From positions 4,466,701-4,530,700 of the forward strand of contig OZ038450.1 of the NCBI GenBank assembly GCA_964036195.1: a stretch of DNA of 64,000 nt. Reading direction: 5' to 3'. Below, piece by piece: positions 62,774 to 64,000 of the stretch (its first letter is position 1; each line of letters starts with the position of its first letter). The notes under the pieces were generated by a model. The model was not told the origin of the DNA. It did not search any database and saw only the letters and a program-made list of their open reading frames with translations. The stretch comes from Sphaerolaimus hirsutus (Eukaryota; Nematoda; Chromadorea; Monhysterida; Sphaerolaimidae). A program made the translations under genes and the position numbers.

Positions 62774-64000
62774 ATCCGATTGGGCCGGCTCTGTATTCGG
62801 CGCGAAAATTCGTTAGATTATGCAAATTGTTTGCACACAAAACAACTAGTGCGCGCCAGGAAAGCGGACTCAAAATTCAAACAGCAGGCATGAATTTGAT
62901 TGGATGACAAACAAAATTTCCGAGAGAAAATAGGGACTATAAGTGCGCGTATATTTTCACCTACATATTTATTTTTGAGTTTACCGGGTAGGTAAGACAC
63001 CCACACGCATAGCAGGTGTTTTCTTGTCAGCAAACGATAAGTTTTACAATATTTCAAGGTCAACTTCGACACGCCAAAGATTGTGGAGGTGATAATACCA
63101 AATTCAGGTAATATAACGTGCATATTTTAATTGGGAATTTTAACAGAAATCTGAGATGTGTGAAAAAGTAAAATGGAATTGATATTCTATTGTAGCAGTG
63201 AGATTAAACTGTTTTCAGCTAATACTGAATGTAGCTGGGGCTACTTTTCAATAGTTTGCAAAGATTATACACCTGTGTGATAATTTAAATAGCCCGATAG
63301 TTTTTTTTTACAGACAGCTCAATCTATAAAATCGTGTAGCGATTGTCACAGTGAAATGAAGCAAAAATACCTGCCAAGAACCCTTTGGATCGAAAAACAC
63401 CTTAAAAAAATTTTCAAAGGATCGGACTGCCCGAAAAAATGTGTCGGGCTAATTTAATCCCGCTCCAGGATGTTGCGCGTAAATATTTATGTTTGCTAAA
63501 AGGTTTTGACTGCTTTGGTAGCACAACATTTCCACTGCCCAGCACATGTTAGGTCTTCTGAAGAGATCTACCTAAACATTATACAGGTGGTTCTTTTTAC
63601 GTCAATCTAATTTGGTAGAATTTAGATAGGTGAATAATTTAGTATCTACACTTTTCAACAGAGACCTGTTCCTGGAGCACCCTGTATCGCATTTGAAATA
63701 ATCGGCTAATAAGTCAAACCGTGTAAAATATCCGCTTGGGTGAACACAAATGTTAATGTGACACTGTTTCGCTGAATATTATTTAATGCTTAAGAATGTA
63801 AAATACAGAGCTGAGTGAAAAATTCTGAATAAGAGTGTGAGAAACTTTTTTATGTGACATTTTTCTCACAAGAAAATTTTGTCGTTTGTCGTACATTTTT
63901 TGTGTTTTTTTTTGTCAAAGCGCCGCTATCCGTATCATGTCATTGTTATCGACTGGGGTTTTTTGGATGACAATTTCGCATGAAACATCGTAAAGCGATT
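62774..64000. other. Upstream region of the SRCIN1/KIAA1217-like gene
   Basis: The frame of the first exon stays open for at least ten codons above the ATG, so an upstream exon is possible. No further exon, promoter element or repeat was recognised. A minus-strand frame of 101 codons at 62818-63123 has no domain. Confidence 0.35.

Overview
This window is nuclear DNA from an animal. It holds spliced genes for conserved animal proteins (a VPS29 retromer subunit at the left edge; a SRCIN1/KIAA1217 sickle-tail family scaffold at the right), GT-AG introns of about 45 nt to several kb, and very many short non-autonomous DNA transposons, many with readable target-site duplications (TSDs). I cannot name the species; the repeat load and compact genes suggest an invertebrate.

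Layout. 1-840: two internal VPS29 exons on the minus strand, with nested hAT-type MITEs in the upstream intron. 3.1-6.7 kb: a five-exon plus-strand gene for a 344-residue protein I do not recognise. 6.8-15.3 kb: repeats only, including a 2.84 kb foldback element and several hAT-type MITEs with 8-bp TSDs. 15337-37906: one giant LTR retroelement of 22,570 bp. 38-52 kb: repeats (CCGTATTT-ended palindromic MITEs, two large foldbacks) and one candidate small secreted-peptide gene. 52160-62773: the SRCIN1/KIAA1217-like gene, 14 phase-consistent exons, with two possible extra cassette exons. 62.8-64 kb: its upstream region, nothing recognised.

The giant LTR element is the main discovery. It has two 791-bp LTRs that look identical, a 5-bp TSD (GCTAA), a TGG primer-binding site and a purine tract, and reads on the minus strand. 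It carries Gag, a protein with a Upf1-like superfamily 1 helicase, and one 2377-residue ORF in which an Env-like glycoprotein (signal peptide, ectodomain, membrane anchor) is fused upstream of two tandem retropepsins, reverse transcriptase, RNase H, integrase and a dUTPase-like tail. All three coding units have a plausible splice acceptor just upstream, suggesting leader-based splicing. Between the 5' LTR and Gag lie 8 kb that would be intronic in the Gag mRNA; they contain two intron-bearing genes on the opposite strand, one for a type I membrane protein with a Ser/Thr-rich stalk and one for a Ly6/uPAR-type three-finger membrane protein. The identical LTRs and open ORFs suggest a very young, possibly active insertion. 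It landed inside an older MITE.

How the parts would work together (inference): full-length minus-strand RNA is packaged by Gag and copied by Pol; the helicase may help replicate or transport an RNA of more than 20 kb; Env could allow cell-to-cell transfer; the antisense membrane proteins may be captured host genes. Because they are antisense, their introns would not be spliced from genomic RNA and so survive retrotransposition.
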